Origin: G965233625 sp965233625
Lineage (GTDB): Bacteria; Planctomycetota; Planctomycetia; Pirellulales; Pirellulaceae
NCBI GenBank assembly: GCA_965233625.1
Contig: OZ247499.1
Location: forward strand, 310,001-374,000
Direction of reading: 5' to 3'
Length of the DNA stretch: 64,000 nucleotides
Made by a program: the position numbers and the translations under genes. Positions 52,365 through 60,365 of this stretch are shown here, piece after piece; position 1 is the stretch's first letter; every line of letters starts with the position of its first letter. The notes beneath the pieces were generated by a model that did no database searches, was not told where the DNA came from, and saw only the letters and a program-made list of their open reading frames with translations.

Positions 52365-53589
52365 GGAGGCTCTTCCCGGTCGTTGTTTCAGAAGGTGGAC
52401 AAACGCCAAGTGCGCGGTAGGTTCCAATCAACTTTGCCGCCTGGAATTTCCAGGCAAGCTTTGTCCGCAAACGCTCTAGGCCCTTGGCGCCAAGATCCTC
52501 GCGGAGTTGCGCGTCGTTGATCAGACGCGAAAGCTGACGGGCGAAATCGGCTTCTTCATTGGGCGTTGCGTACAACGCAGCGTCGCCAGCCGAGGCACGA
52601 TGTTCGGGCATGTCGAAGGCGACCACTGGTTTGCCAAGCGCCATATACTCCATGGTTTTGATCATGGTCGAGCGGTCGTTGTAGTCGTTCGATGGGTCGG
52701 GCACGACGCAGATGTCAGCCGCCGAAAGCGCAGCCAGCAGGTCGTCATCCCATAGGCATCCTGTGAAATGAATATGCTCTTCGAGATCTAATTCCGTCGT
52801 TAACGCTTGTAGCTCTGGCATCGCGGCGCCGTCGCCAATCAGCACGCACACAAAGTCGTTGTGTCCAAGATCATCACGCAGGTGTTTTGCAGCGCGGATC
52901 AAGTAATCCAGTCCGTCCTGCACGCCCATGACGCCCACATATCCGATCACGGTTGCCGCGCGGCTGCGGATGCTGGGATCTGGCGTGGTGGCGCAGAATT
53001 TCTCCAGGTCGGGACCGTTGCGGACGACGGTCATATCTTCCAGACGCACGCCGTTTCGCTCGTGATTTAACTGCTTGTAAGATTCATTGGTGGTGATGAC
53101 ATGGTGAGCCATCCGCGCTGATAGCCACTCAAAGAAGCGTAGCCCGCGATACACCATTGGATTGCCTTCACCGCGGAATCTGGCAAAGTACATCTCCGGC
53201 GAAAGATCGTGATGGTCGAAGACGAACCGCACGCCGATGATGCGGTAGAGCATCGCGATCAGTACGAACAAGTCCGGTGGATTGTGGGCGTGAATTACAT
53301 CAAATCCGCTGCGGAACCAGACCTTGATCGAAAGGTAGAAACTGGCCACAAGCGAATAACCGTACTCCCAGAGATACCCCAGCAAACCATCGCCCTCGCG
53401 TGGCGCCGGGTAGCGGTACACTTCGACGCCCTCTACAGAATCCCGCGCGGTAAGACCCGGGGCGCTGGGGCAGATGACCGATACACGGCACCCTGCGGAG
53501 GAAAGCGCAAACGCTTCGTTACGGACGCGTGTATCGTCCGGGAAGGTTTCGTTTTCGAGCAGCATCAGTATGCGGTTACGCAACATCAT
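52345..53589 (-). CDS. Glycosyltransferase, family 4 (GT-B fold)
   Basis: A 414-residue retaining-type glycosyltransferase. The N-terminal domain has ILMLLENETFPDDTRVRNEAFALSSAGCRVSVICPS and FDVIHAHNPPDLFVL, and a FDHHDLSPEMYF acceptor segment. The C-terminal domain has VIGYVGVMGVQDGLDYLIRAAKHL and the nucleotide-sugar-binding block STMIKTMEYMALGKPVVAFDMPEH. There is no signal peptide. It sits between the deacetylase gene (14 bp overlap) and the KS-AT gene (20 bp overlap), so all are one transcript. It could glycosylate the PKS/NRPS product or build an exopolysaccharide; sequence cannot decide. Confidence 0.92.
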   Translation of the reverse strand: MMLRNRILMLLENETFPDDTRVRNEAFALSSAGCRVSVICPSAPGLTARDSVEGVEVYRYPAPREGDGLLGYLWEYGYSLVASFYLSIKVWFRSGFDVIHAHNPPDLFVLIAMLYRIIGVRFVFDHHDLSPEMYFARFRGEGNPMVYRGLRFFEWLSARMAHHVITTNESYKQLNHERNGVRLEDMTVVRNGPDLEKFCATTPDPSIRSRAATVIGYVGVMGVQDGLDYLIRAAKHLRDDLGHNDFVCVLIGDGAAMPELQALTTELDLEEHIHFTGCLWDDDLLAALSAADICVVPDPSNDYNDRSTMIKTMEYMALGKPVVAFDMPEHRASAGDAALYATPNEEADFARQLSRLINDAQLREDLGAKGLERLRTKLAWKFQAAKLIGTYRALGVCPPSETTTGKSLHEQPTA

Positions 53590-54604
53590 GCTCCTCCGTC
53601 ATTGGGGCGGATGCGACAGACTTTCTGGTCCATTGAGCAACTTCGCGGGGCAGTGCGTGCCAGTAATCTCCCTCTTCGCGCACATGCTCTAAGAAGCTGC
53701 GGTATATGTTCAGACGCTGTGGCGAATTCAGATAATCTGGATGCGTGATCAGCAGCGCCATCCCGTTTCTTTGGCGGATGAATTCCAGCTTCCGACGCCA
53801 GATGTTGTCACTCTGCTCACCCAGAGTGATCATCAGCGTGTGATCCTGCGGAAGCGTGTAAGGCAGCTCGACAAAATCTCCGGCGACAAAGGGCCATAGA
53901 GATCCCACCCCGCCGGGCATGGGTTGATACGGATCGACGTCGAAGCAGGAGGCGTCGTATTCGATATTCAGCGCTTGCAGCCACTGAAGGTTGCGATGCA
54001 CCATCGGCGCCCGGAAACCCGTGGCGTTGAAATCTTTCAGTGCCTGCTGGATGTAAGGCAACCGCTGCTGGAAGATCCGTTCTGACCAGAACAGCCGGCC
54101 ATCGTGGTTGTAGCCATGAACGCCAATTTCAAAACCACGCTGCTGCAACTCACGCAGCAGTCCGCGGTCGACATCGTACTTGTAAGGGACAACATTCCAG
54201 ACAGAGCGGAAGCCGAGTTCTTCTTCTAATTCCGCCAGTTGCGGAATCAGCCGCATACCCTCCGAGGTTTCCACATCGTGGGTAAGCACCAACGCATACG
54301 ACGCTTCGCCGGGCCACATGTCACGCAGAGCGATGTCGCGGGCGTCAAAAGCTGACGATTCAGCCGTGAATGCCCCGTTAAGCAAGCCAGGCGTAAAAAA
54401 CCAGCCATCATCTAGTTTCTTGCTGCCGTTGTTGACTCTCTGAACAAGCTGCCTGATCGGTAGGGGCAGAAAACGCCGCAACCGGTAATAACAGCGGATT
54501 TTTAAGGAAAGATGCGCCGTGCGCATATCTTCCTCGATAGCCGCCGAAATCTGCGCTGAAATCGCGGGTGGGAGTGTTGCTGGAAGCTGGATTGGGACGG
54601 GCAT
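53576..54604 (-). CDS. Polysaccharide deacetylase (NodB-homology) domain protein
   Basis: A 342-residue protein, the first gene of the PKS/NRPS operon. The NodB metal motif appears as VLTHDVETSEG (Asp-Val pair), followed by EIGVHGYNHDGRLF (His-x-x-x-His-Asp) and TGFRAPMVHRNLQWL (catalytic Arg region). This is the pattern of carbohydrate esterase family 4, which removes acetyl groups from N-acetylated sugars. No signal peptide is clear; the first 40 residues (basic, LSLKIRCYYRLRRFLPLP) are not hydrophobic, so a cytoplasmic or membrane-associated site is likely. It pairs naturally with the adjacent glycosyltransferase. Confidence 0.88.
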   Translation of the reverse strand: MPVPIQLPATLPPAISAQISAAIEEDMRTAHLSLKIRCYYRLRRFLPLPIRQLVQRVNNGSKKLDDGWFFTPGLLNGAFTAESSAFDARDIALRDMWPGEASYALVLTHDVETSEGMRLIPQLAELEEELGFRSVWNVVPYKYDVDRGLLRELQQRGFEIGVHGYNHDGRLFWSERIFQQRLPYIQQALKDFNATGFRAPMVHRNLQWLQALNIEYDASCFDVDPYQPMPGGVGSLWPFVAGDFVELPYTLPQDHTLMITLGEQSDNIWRRKLEFIRQRNGMALLITHPDYLNSPQRLNIYRSFLEHVREEGDYWHALPREVAQWTRKSVASAPMTEEHDVA

Positions 54605-54940
54605 GGATTGCCTGGGCCAAAGTGCAAGTGAAAACCGCTTCGTAGAACACCAATGTTAAACCGGGTTGAATGAATTGAATATGGCTTTTGCGGTGTTTGC
54701 GTGGAGTTTTGTGCCGCAAACGAACGGTAATCACGGGTAAGAGGGGCGGTATCGGCCTTATCGTTAATGCAGGCGGAACATCTATAAAACAGCTCTAAAT
54801 TGCAACTTTGGCGCACCAGCGACAGGCGCCGAATGGCTGCCCCTGCGAAAAGAACGTGCAGGTTGTTCTTGCAGCGATTTGCATGCATCGCTACATTTCC
54901 CGCGTCGAATGGAATCCCGTAGCATTCAGCGGAGGAATCA
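54605..54940. other. Divergent intergenic region upstream of the PKS/NRPS operon
   Basis: 336 bp holding the promoters of the deacetylase-to-NRPS operon and of the lipoprotein gene. A TATAAA at 54783-54788 could be a -10 element for the rightward gene, but no matching -35 is clear. A strong ribosome-binding site GGAGGA (54931-54936) serves the lipoprotein ATG at 54941. No repeat or RNA gene was recognised. Confidence 0.4.
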
Positions 54941-55576
54941 ATGAGTTTCCGCATACTCACATTATCAATGGTCAGCTGTTTAGGATTGATGCTTACTGGT
55001 TGTGGAGGAGAGGCTCCTCCAGCTTCAATTTCCGGCCCTAAGAGCACGCCCGAAACCGCAAAAACGCCTGGAGAAGAGCCGGTCGAGGACACAGTTGCTG
55101 CGATTCTTGCCGCCAATTCAACAGTGGAGCCAGAGATTCAGGCTGAAGTGGCAGCCAGTATGGAGCCAAGTGTGCTTCAAGAGGCAGCCCGCCATCTGGA
55201 AGGCGTATGGACCGGGGTCGTGGAGCTGAACGATGAAGCAATTGAGGCTCAGAAAGTGCCTCAGGACGTTGTCGAGAAGATGAAGGCGATGTCGATTACG
55301 CTCGAATTCCTTCCTGGCGACGTTGCCAAGATGACGGCGACCACGCAAACTGAAGAAGGTCCTGTAACCGAGACAGTCGACGCGACCTGGGAGGTCACCG
55401 CCGCGCTGGGACAGGAAGTGGTTATTGCCTGGCAGGAACCTGATTCCCGCGCCGAACTTCATCAGCTGAAATTTGAGAACAACAATGTGTTCACCCGCCC
55501 ACCACCAGGAGGCAACGAACGCAACCGCGATCTCGGACAGATCCGCTTCACACGCGTACAAGTCAGCCAGCGTTAA
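54941..55576 (+). CDS. Predicted lipoprotein, function unknown
   Basis: A 211-residue lipoprotein with a strong ribosome-binding site. MSFRILTLSMVSCLGLMLTGCGG is a lipoprotein signal with lipobox LTGC. A Pro/Glu/Thr-rich linker is followed by a compact beta-rich domain (HLEGVWTGVVELNDEAIEAQKVPQDVVEKMKAMSITLEFLPGDVAKMT ... ATWEVT), resembling small lipocalin-like or 'WG' extracellular domains. The next gene encodes a similar domain (SIVGRWVGKLND; FEYVFHADGSMRMQT), so the pair probably arose by duplication. No enzymatic motif. A hairpin follows the stop. Confidence 0.8.
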   Translation: MSFRILTLSMVSCLGLMLTGCGGEAPPASISGPKSTPETAKTPGEEPVEDTVAAILAANSTVEPEIQAEVAASMEPSVLQEAARHLEGVWTGVVELNDEAIEAQKVPQDVVEKMKAMSITLEFLPGDVAKMTATTQTEEGPVTETVDATWEVTAALGQEVVIAWQEPDSRAELHQLKFENNNVFTRPPPGGNERNRDLGQIRFTRVQVSQR

Positions 55577-55592
55577 GCCTGAAACTTCTGGC

Positions 55593-56072
55593 TTGAATCA
55601 AACTACATCGCGCCAGCAGCTTTCATCCTTAAGCTGCTGGCGTTTGTTATTGGTTGTTTCGATGGTGTTCACGGCTGCCGCTTGCGATGCGCCACCGCCT
55701 TCGATCGTTGGCAGGTGGGTTGGCAAGTTGAATGATGTTCAAGTCGCGGACGCTGAAAGCGAGGAAGGAGCCGCGTCAGAGCAGCTCAAAGACGTGAAAT
55801 TCGAGTACGTTTTTCACGCCGACGGGTCTATGCGGATGCAGACGCGGACGCCACATACCGAAACCGTGACGCGGGCGACTTGGCGAGAGGCGCCGGGCGA
55901 GAATGGCTGGCGGATCATCGAAATCCTGCCGCGCGGGCATAAAGTGGTAACGGGGCGTCTGAAAATCCGTTTTCTATCAGCCGATGCATTTGAGCTTGAA
56001 AGCGACTTAAAGGGCCGCCGCACTTCCACCTTCACACGGCAGGGAGCCCTGGAATTTGACAGGGAATCGTAG
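55593..56072 (+). CDS. Predicted lipoprotein, second copy of the same type
   Basis: A 159-residue predicted lipoprotein. TTG 55593 is one possible start, giving a hydrophobic leader (CWRLLLVVSMVFTAAACDA) with lipobox AAAC. A longer frame exists upstream but overlaps the preceding gene, and a hairpin lies over codons 7-17, so the true start is uncertain. The mature part is beta-rich (SIVGRWVGKLNDVQVADAES; KFEYVFHADGSMRMQTRTP; TRATWREAPGENGWRIIEIL; KIRFLSADAFELES) and parallels the upstream lipoprotein. The function is unknown. Confidence 0.65.
   Translation: MNQTTSRQQLSSLSCWRLLLVVSMVFTAAACDAPPPSIVGRWVGKLNDVQVADAESEEGAASEQLKDVKFEYVFHADGSMRMQTRTPHTETVTRATWREAPGENGWRIIEILPRGHKVVTGRLKIRFLSADAFELESDLKGRRTSTFTRQGALEFDRES
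55611..55650 (+). terminator. Terminator-like hairpin after the first lipoprotein gene
   Basis: A perfect 12-bp stem CGCCAGCAGCTT (55611-55622) and AAGCTGCTGGCG (55631-55642) with an 8-base loop, followed by TTTGTTATT. It lies 34 bp after the upstream stop and inside the apparent 5' part of the next gene. Confidence 0.7.
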
Positions 56073-56183
56073 CATCTGCGTGGTGCGCTGCTTGCCCGCA
56101 AATCGTTTGGCGGTAACAATTAAGGGTTGTTGCAACAGTAAAGTTTCAAGACCAGCAACGCCCCGTTACGCGAGAGCCTAGCC

Positions 56184-56462
56184 ATGCCTGAACGACTCGA
56201 CAAACTACGAGATACTCTCACCGAATTAGAAGCAGAGCTTGAGAAAGCCGGCGAAATCGATGCGGCTACGCGGGAGCGGCTGGAGCACGCACGCAGTGAG
56301 ATACAGGCCAAACTCGACGCCGACATGCCGCCGGAAGAGTGGCAAACCACGTCTTTCATGGATAGCCTGCTGGAAACAGAGCAGGAATTCGCGGCTTCGC
56401 ACCCTACTACAGCGGGTGTTGTGCGGCGGATCATCGATTTATTGGGCCAGATGGGCATTTAA
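56184..56462 (+). CDS. DUF4404 family protein
   Basis: A 92-residue helical protein. PERLDKLRDTLTELEAELEKAGEIDAATRERLEHARSEIQAKLD is followed by SFMDSLLETEQEFAASHPTTAGVVRRIIDLLGQMGI, the pattern and length of the DUF4404 family. The family has no known function. The helices suggest a coiled-coil dimer. No signal peptide. Confidence 0.85.
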   Translation: MPERLDKLRDTLTELEAELEKAGEIDAATRERLEHARSEIQAKLDADMPPEEWQTTSFMDSLLETEQEFAASHPTTAGVVRRIIDLLGQMGI

Positions 56463-56541
56463 GCCAGGATTACTGGAATAAATCGCCTTAGAACTGACGA
56501 ATCGGTAGGCGTCGGTTCAAGTTGCCCGTTTACCTGCAAAT

Positions 56542-56555
56542 CAGGCGAATGCCTG
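56542..56555. repeat. CAGGC-N4-GCCTG hairpin repeat, copy 3
   Basis: CAGGC-GAAT-GCCTG, a short stem-loop of the same type as 41606, 41703 and 61354, again in intergenic sequence, 76 bp upstream of the ECF sigma start. Confidence 0.5.
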
Positions 56556-56620
56556 GCGGGTTGTTCATAGCGGCGGTTGAATCACTGCGAGCGAAATTAT
56601 CCCCACGCGGAGTACTTTCC

Positions 56621-56625
56621 AGGAG
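56621..56625 (+). promoter_or_regulatory. Ribosome-binding site selecting a TTG start
   Basis: AGGAG, five bases before TTG 56631. It marks the likely translation start of the ECF sigma factor. Confidence 0.65.
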
Positions 56626-56630
56626 CGTCA

Positions 56631-57131
56631 TTGGCCCTTTCACAGGCGGACTTCAACGCACTGGTGGATGACCATAGTGCGGCTTTATACCGGATCGCTT
56701 ACCGCATGCTGGGAGACCGGCATGAGGCTGAGGATATGGTGCAGGAAACGTTCCGCAGCGCCTGGAAGAGCCGTAAACGCTTTGAAGCTGGTCGCGGCGA
56801 CCGTGCCTGGCTGGCTTCGATACTACGCCGCCGGGTGATTGATAAATGGCGGAAACGCCCCCCACCCCAACTACTTGCCAACGACGCCCCGTTAGAACAA
56901 GCCACTCCAGGCGACGACCCCTTCGCCGATGAGTACACCGACGAGATGCAGCACGCCTTGCAGCAGATCCCCCGCGACCTGCGCGAGACGCTTCTGCTGG
57001 TGGTTGTTGGCGAACTTACCCACCAGGAAGTGGCCGATATGCAAGGCCTGCCAATTGGCACCGTGCTATCGCGTGTTAGCCGTGCGCGTAAGCGGTTGCG
57101 AGAAGCGTTATCCAAGACCACGCAAACGTAG
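56631..57131 (+). CDS. ECF-type RNA polymerase sigma factor
   Basis: A 166-residue ECF sigma factor from TTG 56631, chosen because of AGGAG five bases upstream (a longer TTG at 56577 lacks one). Region 2: LVDDHSAALYRIAYRMLGDRHEAEDMVQETFRSAWKSRKRF and GDRAWLASILRRRVIDKWRKRPP. Region 4: LQQIPRDLRETLLLVVVGELTHQEVADMQGLPIGTVLSRVSRARKRLREAL, the usual helix-turn-helix. It is followed 62 bp later by a vWA membrane protein that starts with a cytoplasmic segment and one transmembrane helix, the expected place of its anti-sigma partner. Confidence 0.92.
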   Translation: MALSQADFNALVDDHSAALYRIAYRMLGDRHEAEDMVQETFRSAWKSRKRFEAGRGDRAWLASILRRRVIDKWRKRPPPQLLANDAPLEQATPGDDPFADEYTDEMQHALQQIPRDLRETLLLVVVGELTHQEVADMQGLPIGTVLSRVSRARKRLREALSKTTQT

Positions 57132-57193
57132 CGTCTGCTGGTTACACTCCCACCTTTTTTTCTTCACCCTTGATCTAATCAACTGTAACTGTG

Positions 57194-59341
57194 ATGTCTG
57201 CGGAATCTCCTGAACCAATCGCCGATCAGCTGCGCAATGTTCCGTTGCCTGCGGGTCTGACTGCGCGGTTGCGGAGCATCGCGGATGAGCCAGTGGAGTG
57301 GACCGACGACGACATTGATTTCGAGCTTGCTTCGATCCAGCCGCCATCTGGCTTGAACCAACGGTTGCGCGTGCAACTGGATGAAATCGCGCAAGCAGAG
57401 TATCTGGACGAGGCAATTGACGCGCAGTTGCGCGATGTAGAAATGCCGCGTACCGCGCTGGCGCGGTTGCGCGTGATGCCAAGCCACCGTCCGCGCCGGA
57501 AGTGGCTGCAGGCAGCGGTTGCCGCTTCGCTGATTTTTATCCTGACGGGTCTCCACGCATGGGCGGCGATCGCCATGCTGGATGGAATGCGTGGCAAGCC
57601 GCGGGAATATGTTTTTGTTTACGCAGGACCGATGCATCTGGCGGGCGATAGTCAGCAAGAGCCGGCGCCGGTGGTCTATCTTCCGCCGGACGAACAGGTT
57701 GAGCCCCAGCCCTTTGTGCCGGCTTATCAGATGAGCGAGGTGGAACTTCTCGCTGATGCTACGGAGCTAAAGCCGGGCGCCGCGGGCGAACTCTTTGTTT
57801 CCATCGAAAATGGTTTGCCGCTGCAAGACGATGTGCTTCTGTTGCGTTATGGCTTGCTGACATCGCCCTATTATGAGGCCGATGTGGCGCCGCCGCTGGA
57901 AGATGTAGCGTTGCCATCGGCTGCGGGTATGGAGCCGCCGCTGGTGCGTGGCTACGACCGGAACTTCCTGGTGCGGAATGGCGTCCACCCGATCGTGCGG
58001 CCAGAGATTCACAAGAAGCTTCAGCAGATCCAGCCACCTCTCTGGACGGCGACCACCACCTTCGACCAGGCGGTTGAAGCGATGGAAGCGGGGCGCCCGG
58101 TGCGGTCGCGCGATGTGCGGGTGGAAGACTTCATTTCGGCGGCGGCCGTGGGCTATCCCACGAAGAAAACCGTTTCGCTGCATATGGATGGGGGTGTGGC
58201 GCCGTTGCGGCCGACGGGCACGCGACTGCTGCAAATCACGGCGCAGGCGGGGCAGGTAGCCCAGCGTGCGATTCCGGCGACGCACTTAGTGGTGGTCATT
58301 GATGTTTCAGCCAGTATGCGCTGGAAAGGTCGGCTGGAGATGGCCAAGCGAGCGGTCGCCGGCCTACTGCCACAACTGGGACCTCGTGACCGGCTCTCGG
58401 TGATTGCGTTCAATGCGGAAGTGATGCAGGTGTTTGAACTGGCGCAGTACGGCGATGGTCATCGGGTCCAGCCCATGCTAGAGAAACTTCGCCCCTTTGG
58501 TGGTGCGAATCTGGCCGCTGCTGTTCAGAAGGCAACGATGCTGGCGATTTCCGGCGCAACCGATACCAGCGCTGTTGAGCAAGGGAAACCAATCGCGGCA
58601 CGCGTGGCGCTGATTACCGATTCGCGTGATTCGTTGCCGGATGATGTGGCGGCGCCGCTGGTTTCGATGCTTCGCGAAGCGTCTCACAGCGGGTTCCGCC
58701 TGACGGCGATTGACGTGGGTGATCTTCAGACGCCCGCTTTGACGCTGGAAGACATCACACAGCCTACGGGCAGCGGCGTCCGGCACGTCGCAAGTGAACG
58801 TGAAATGCGCTGGGCGCTGGTAGAAACACTGACCGGTGGTCAGTCCGTCGTGGCGCCGGATGCGACGTTGCAGGTGCAATTCAATACCGCCGTCGTGGCG
58901 GGATACCGGGTGCTGGGGCATGAAGCAACCACGCTGGGCGGGTTGATGCCAGGCGAGCAGTCGCTGGATCTGCGTGGTCGCGATGTAGCCCCGGTGCTTG
59001 TTGAAGTCTGGCTGCGAAACGCCGGCGGGGGCCGTTATCCGGCAGGTCGTGTTGCATCGGCGACCATGCGTTACCGCGACCCGGCAACGGGCGACGCCAG
59101 GACGATCCGCCGTAGCATTAAGGCCAGTGAGTTTGCTGCTTCTTTCCCGCAGATGTCACCGCAACTTCAAGCCACGTCGCTGGCAGCTCACGCGGCGGAA
59201 GCACTGCGTGGCTCGCCGTTCACACGTCCGCGCGATCTACGGCGCGTTGTTGAAGCTACGCGGCGTGTTGATGAAGAGTTAAAACGCAGCCCGGCGTTTA
59301 TGACTTTCGCAAAGAAGCTAGAAAAGATCGCACAGCAATAG
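57194..59341 (+). CDS. vWA-domain membrane protein, probable anti-sigma partner
   Basis: A 715-residue protein from ATG 57194 (GTG 57191 is adjacent in frame). The cytoplasmic N-terminus contains three related motifs of the form L-x-x-[VI]-x-x-P-x-x-[LA]-x-x-R-L-R (residues about 14-30, 50-66, 83-97), followed by one transmembrane helix (about 98-120). The extracellular part has a VIT-like beta region and a vWA domain (about 350-530) with MIDAS VVIDVSASM and DRLSVIAFNAEV, as in YfbK-type proteins. The vWA residues for metal binding (D-x-S-x-S) are intact. Coupling to the ECF gene suggests it holds the sigma factor and releases it on an outside signal; this is inferred. Confidence 0.85.
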   Translation: MSAESPEPIADQLRNVPLPAGLTARLRSIADEPVEWTDDDIDFELASIQPPSGLNQRLRVQLDEIAQAEYLDEAIDAQLRDVEMPRTALARLRVMPSHRPRRKWLQAAVAASLIFILTGLHAWAAIAMLDGMRGKPREYVFVYAGPMHLAGDSQQEPAPVVYLPPDEQVEPQPFVPAYQMSEVELLADATELKPGAAGELFVSIENGLPLQDDVLLLRYGLLTSPYYEADVAPPLEDVALPSAAGMEPPLVRGYDRNFLVRNGVHPIVRPEIHKKLQQIQPPLWTATTTFDQAVEAMEAGRPVRSRDVRVEDFISAAAVGYPTKKTVSLHMDGGVAPLRPTGTRLLQITAQAGQVAQRAIPATHLVVVIDVSASMRWKGRLEMAKRAVAGLLPQLGPRDRLSVIAFNAEVMQVFELAQYGDGHRVQPMLEKLRPFGGANLAAAVQKATMLAISGATDTSAVEQGKPIAARVALITDSRDSLPDDVAAPLVSMLREASHSGFRLTAIDVGDLQTPALTLEDITQPTGSGVRHVASEREMRWALVETLTGGQSVVAPDATLQVQFNTAVVAGYRVLGHEATTLGGLMPGEQSLDLRGRDVAPVLVEVWLRNAGGGRYPAGRVASATMRYRDPATGDARTIRRSIKASEFAASFPQMSPQLQATSLAAHAAEALRGSPFTRPRDLRRVVEATRRVDEELKRSPAFMTFAKKLEKIAQQ

Positions 59342-59387
59342 TCGGCAGCCCGGTGTGCTCAGCCTCTTCGTCAGGTTGGCCGGCAAG

Positions 59388-59624
59388 CTATCCCGCTTTG
59401 CGATTCTTGCCTTTCTTCGGCGCTTTGTTCCGGGTGTCTCCCGTCGCGGCGTCTTTGTCAGGAGTCGCAGCAGGCTCATCGTCCAGTTCTTCGCGCAACA
59501 CGATCATGTCCGACGGCGCTTTGATGCCAACGCGGACCTTGTCTCCTGAAACGCGGACGATGGTCAACACAATTTCATTGCCCAGCTTAATGCGTTCGCC
59601 TTCCTTCCTTGAAAGGACCAACAT
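59388..59624 (-). CDS. csrA: Carbon storage regulator CsrA
   Basis: A 78-residue CsrA, a dimeric RNA-binding protein that controls translation of target mRNAs by binding GGA motifs. It starts with MLVLSRKEGERIKLGNEIVLTIVRVSGDKVRVGIKAPSDMIVLREEL, with the conserved L4, R6 and GIKAP residues. A charged C-terminal tail of about 30 residues (DDEPAATPDKDAATGDTRNKAPKKGKNRKAG) makes it longer than the usual 61-70. ATG 59624 is preceded by AGGAG. No fliW or flagellar gene is nearby. Confidence 0.93.
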   Translation of the reverse strand: MLVLSRKEGERIKLGNEIVLTIVRVSGDKVRVGIKAPSDMIVLREELDDEPAATPDKDAATGDTRNKAPKKGKNRKAG

Positions 59625-59683
59625 GGGGCGTCTCCTGCGGTTCTAGAGCGTGTGCACGGCTGCACATGGGGGAATGCAGCGGT

Positions 59684-60100
59684 TTACGCGGCACGCGACG
59701 AAGCAGTTCCTTCTGCCAGTTCGCGTGCGGCCGCGGCGCCTTCAAGCTTCACCTTGTCGATCCGTTCGCCGGTCGAGTTGTAATACAACACAGTGTTCTG
59801 CTTTGTGTCCCAGATCGCCGTGACCTTCACGCTGCGCGGCCCATGTAGGCAGAAGTAGATGCCACATGGTTTCTCGCTGGTCAGAAGATAGCGCTCGGTA
59901 ATCTGGAATGCTCCAGGCTCGAAGTCGTTCTTCTCACAAAGCTCGCGATGTACGTGCTCGCGCAGATCGCCAAGCGAATTCAGGGCAGGTGGATTCAGTT
60001 CCATACCAGACAGGTCCCTCGTCGTGGTAAGTGCAACATCCGGCACAAGCGTTAAACTCCACCCGTTTTGCCGAAGCGTGAACAGGTGGAATGACTGCAT
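59684..60100 (-). CDS. Hypothetical protein
   Basis: A 138-residue protein from ATG 60100 (the open frame extends to 60307 but adds low-complexity, non-coding-like sequence). It reads MQSFHLFTLRQNGWSLTLVPDVALTTTRDLSGMELNPPALNSLGD, then HRELCEKNDFEPGAFQITERYLLTSEKPCGIYFCLHGPRSVKVTAIWD and QNTVLYYNSTGERIDKVKLEG. A mixed alpha/beta soluble protein is likely. No motif or signal peptide was recognised, and codon use is like that of the neighbours. It is probably real but unassigned. Confidence 0.6.
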   Translation of the reverse strand: MQSFHLFTLRQNGWSLTLVPDVALTTTRDLSGMELNPPALNSLGDLREHVHRELCEKNDFEPGAFQITERYLLTSEKPCGIYFCLHGPRSVKVTAIWDTKQNTVLYYNSTGERIDKVKLEGAAAARELAEGTASSRAA

Positions 60101-60365
60101 TGATCGCGGGCGCGAATCCTTTCGCAACCGTTGACTTTGCCGGTAATAACTGGTGGGTAATTTCAAGGGGGTGGGCGCCGGCTTTGACGGGCGACGGAGG
60201 GTGTTCGTCAATATTGCCGGCAGGACTGTTAATATCGACCCTTCACCGCCAGGGGTGCACCAACAATTGAGCAACCCGGAAACTTTACCCAGCAGCACCA
60301 ATCGCACCGGGTAAACTGTTGTTCATACTGTCAGACTTCGCTAAACCGGTCAGAAAAACGCACCC

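Noticed and set aside
56577..56630. Longer ECF sigma start at TTG 56577
   Set aside because: No ribosome-binding site; AGGAG is correctly placed for TTG 56631, and region 2 begins right after.
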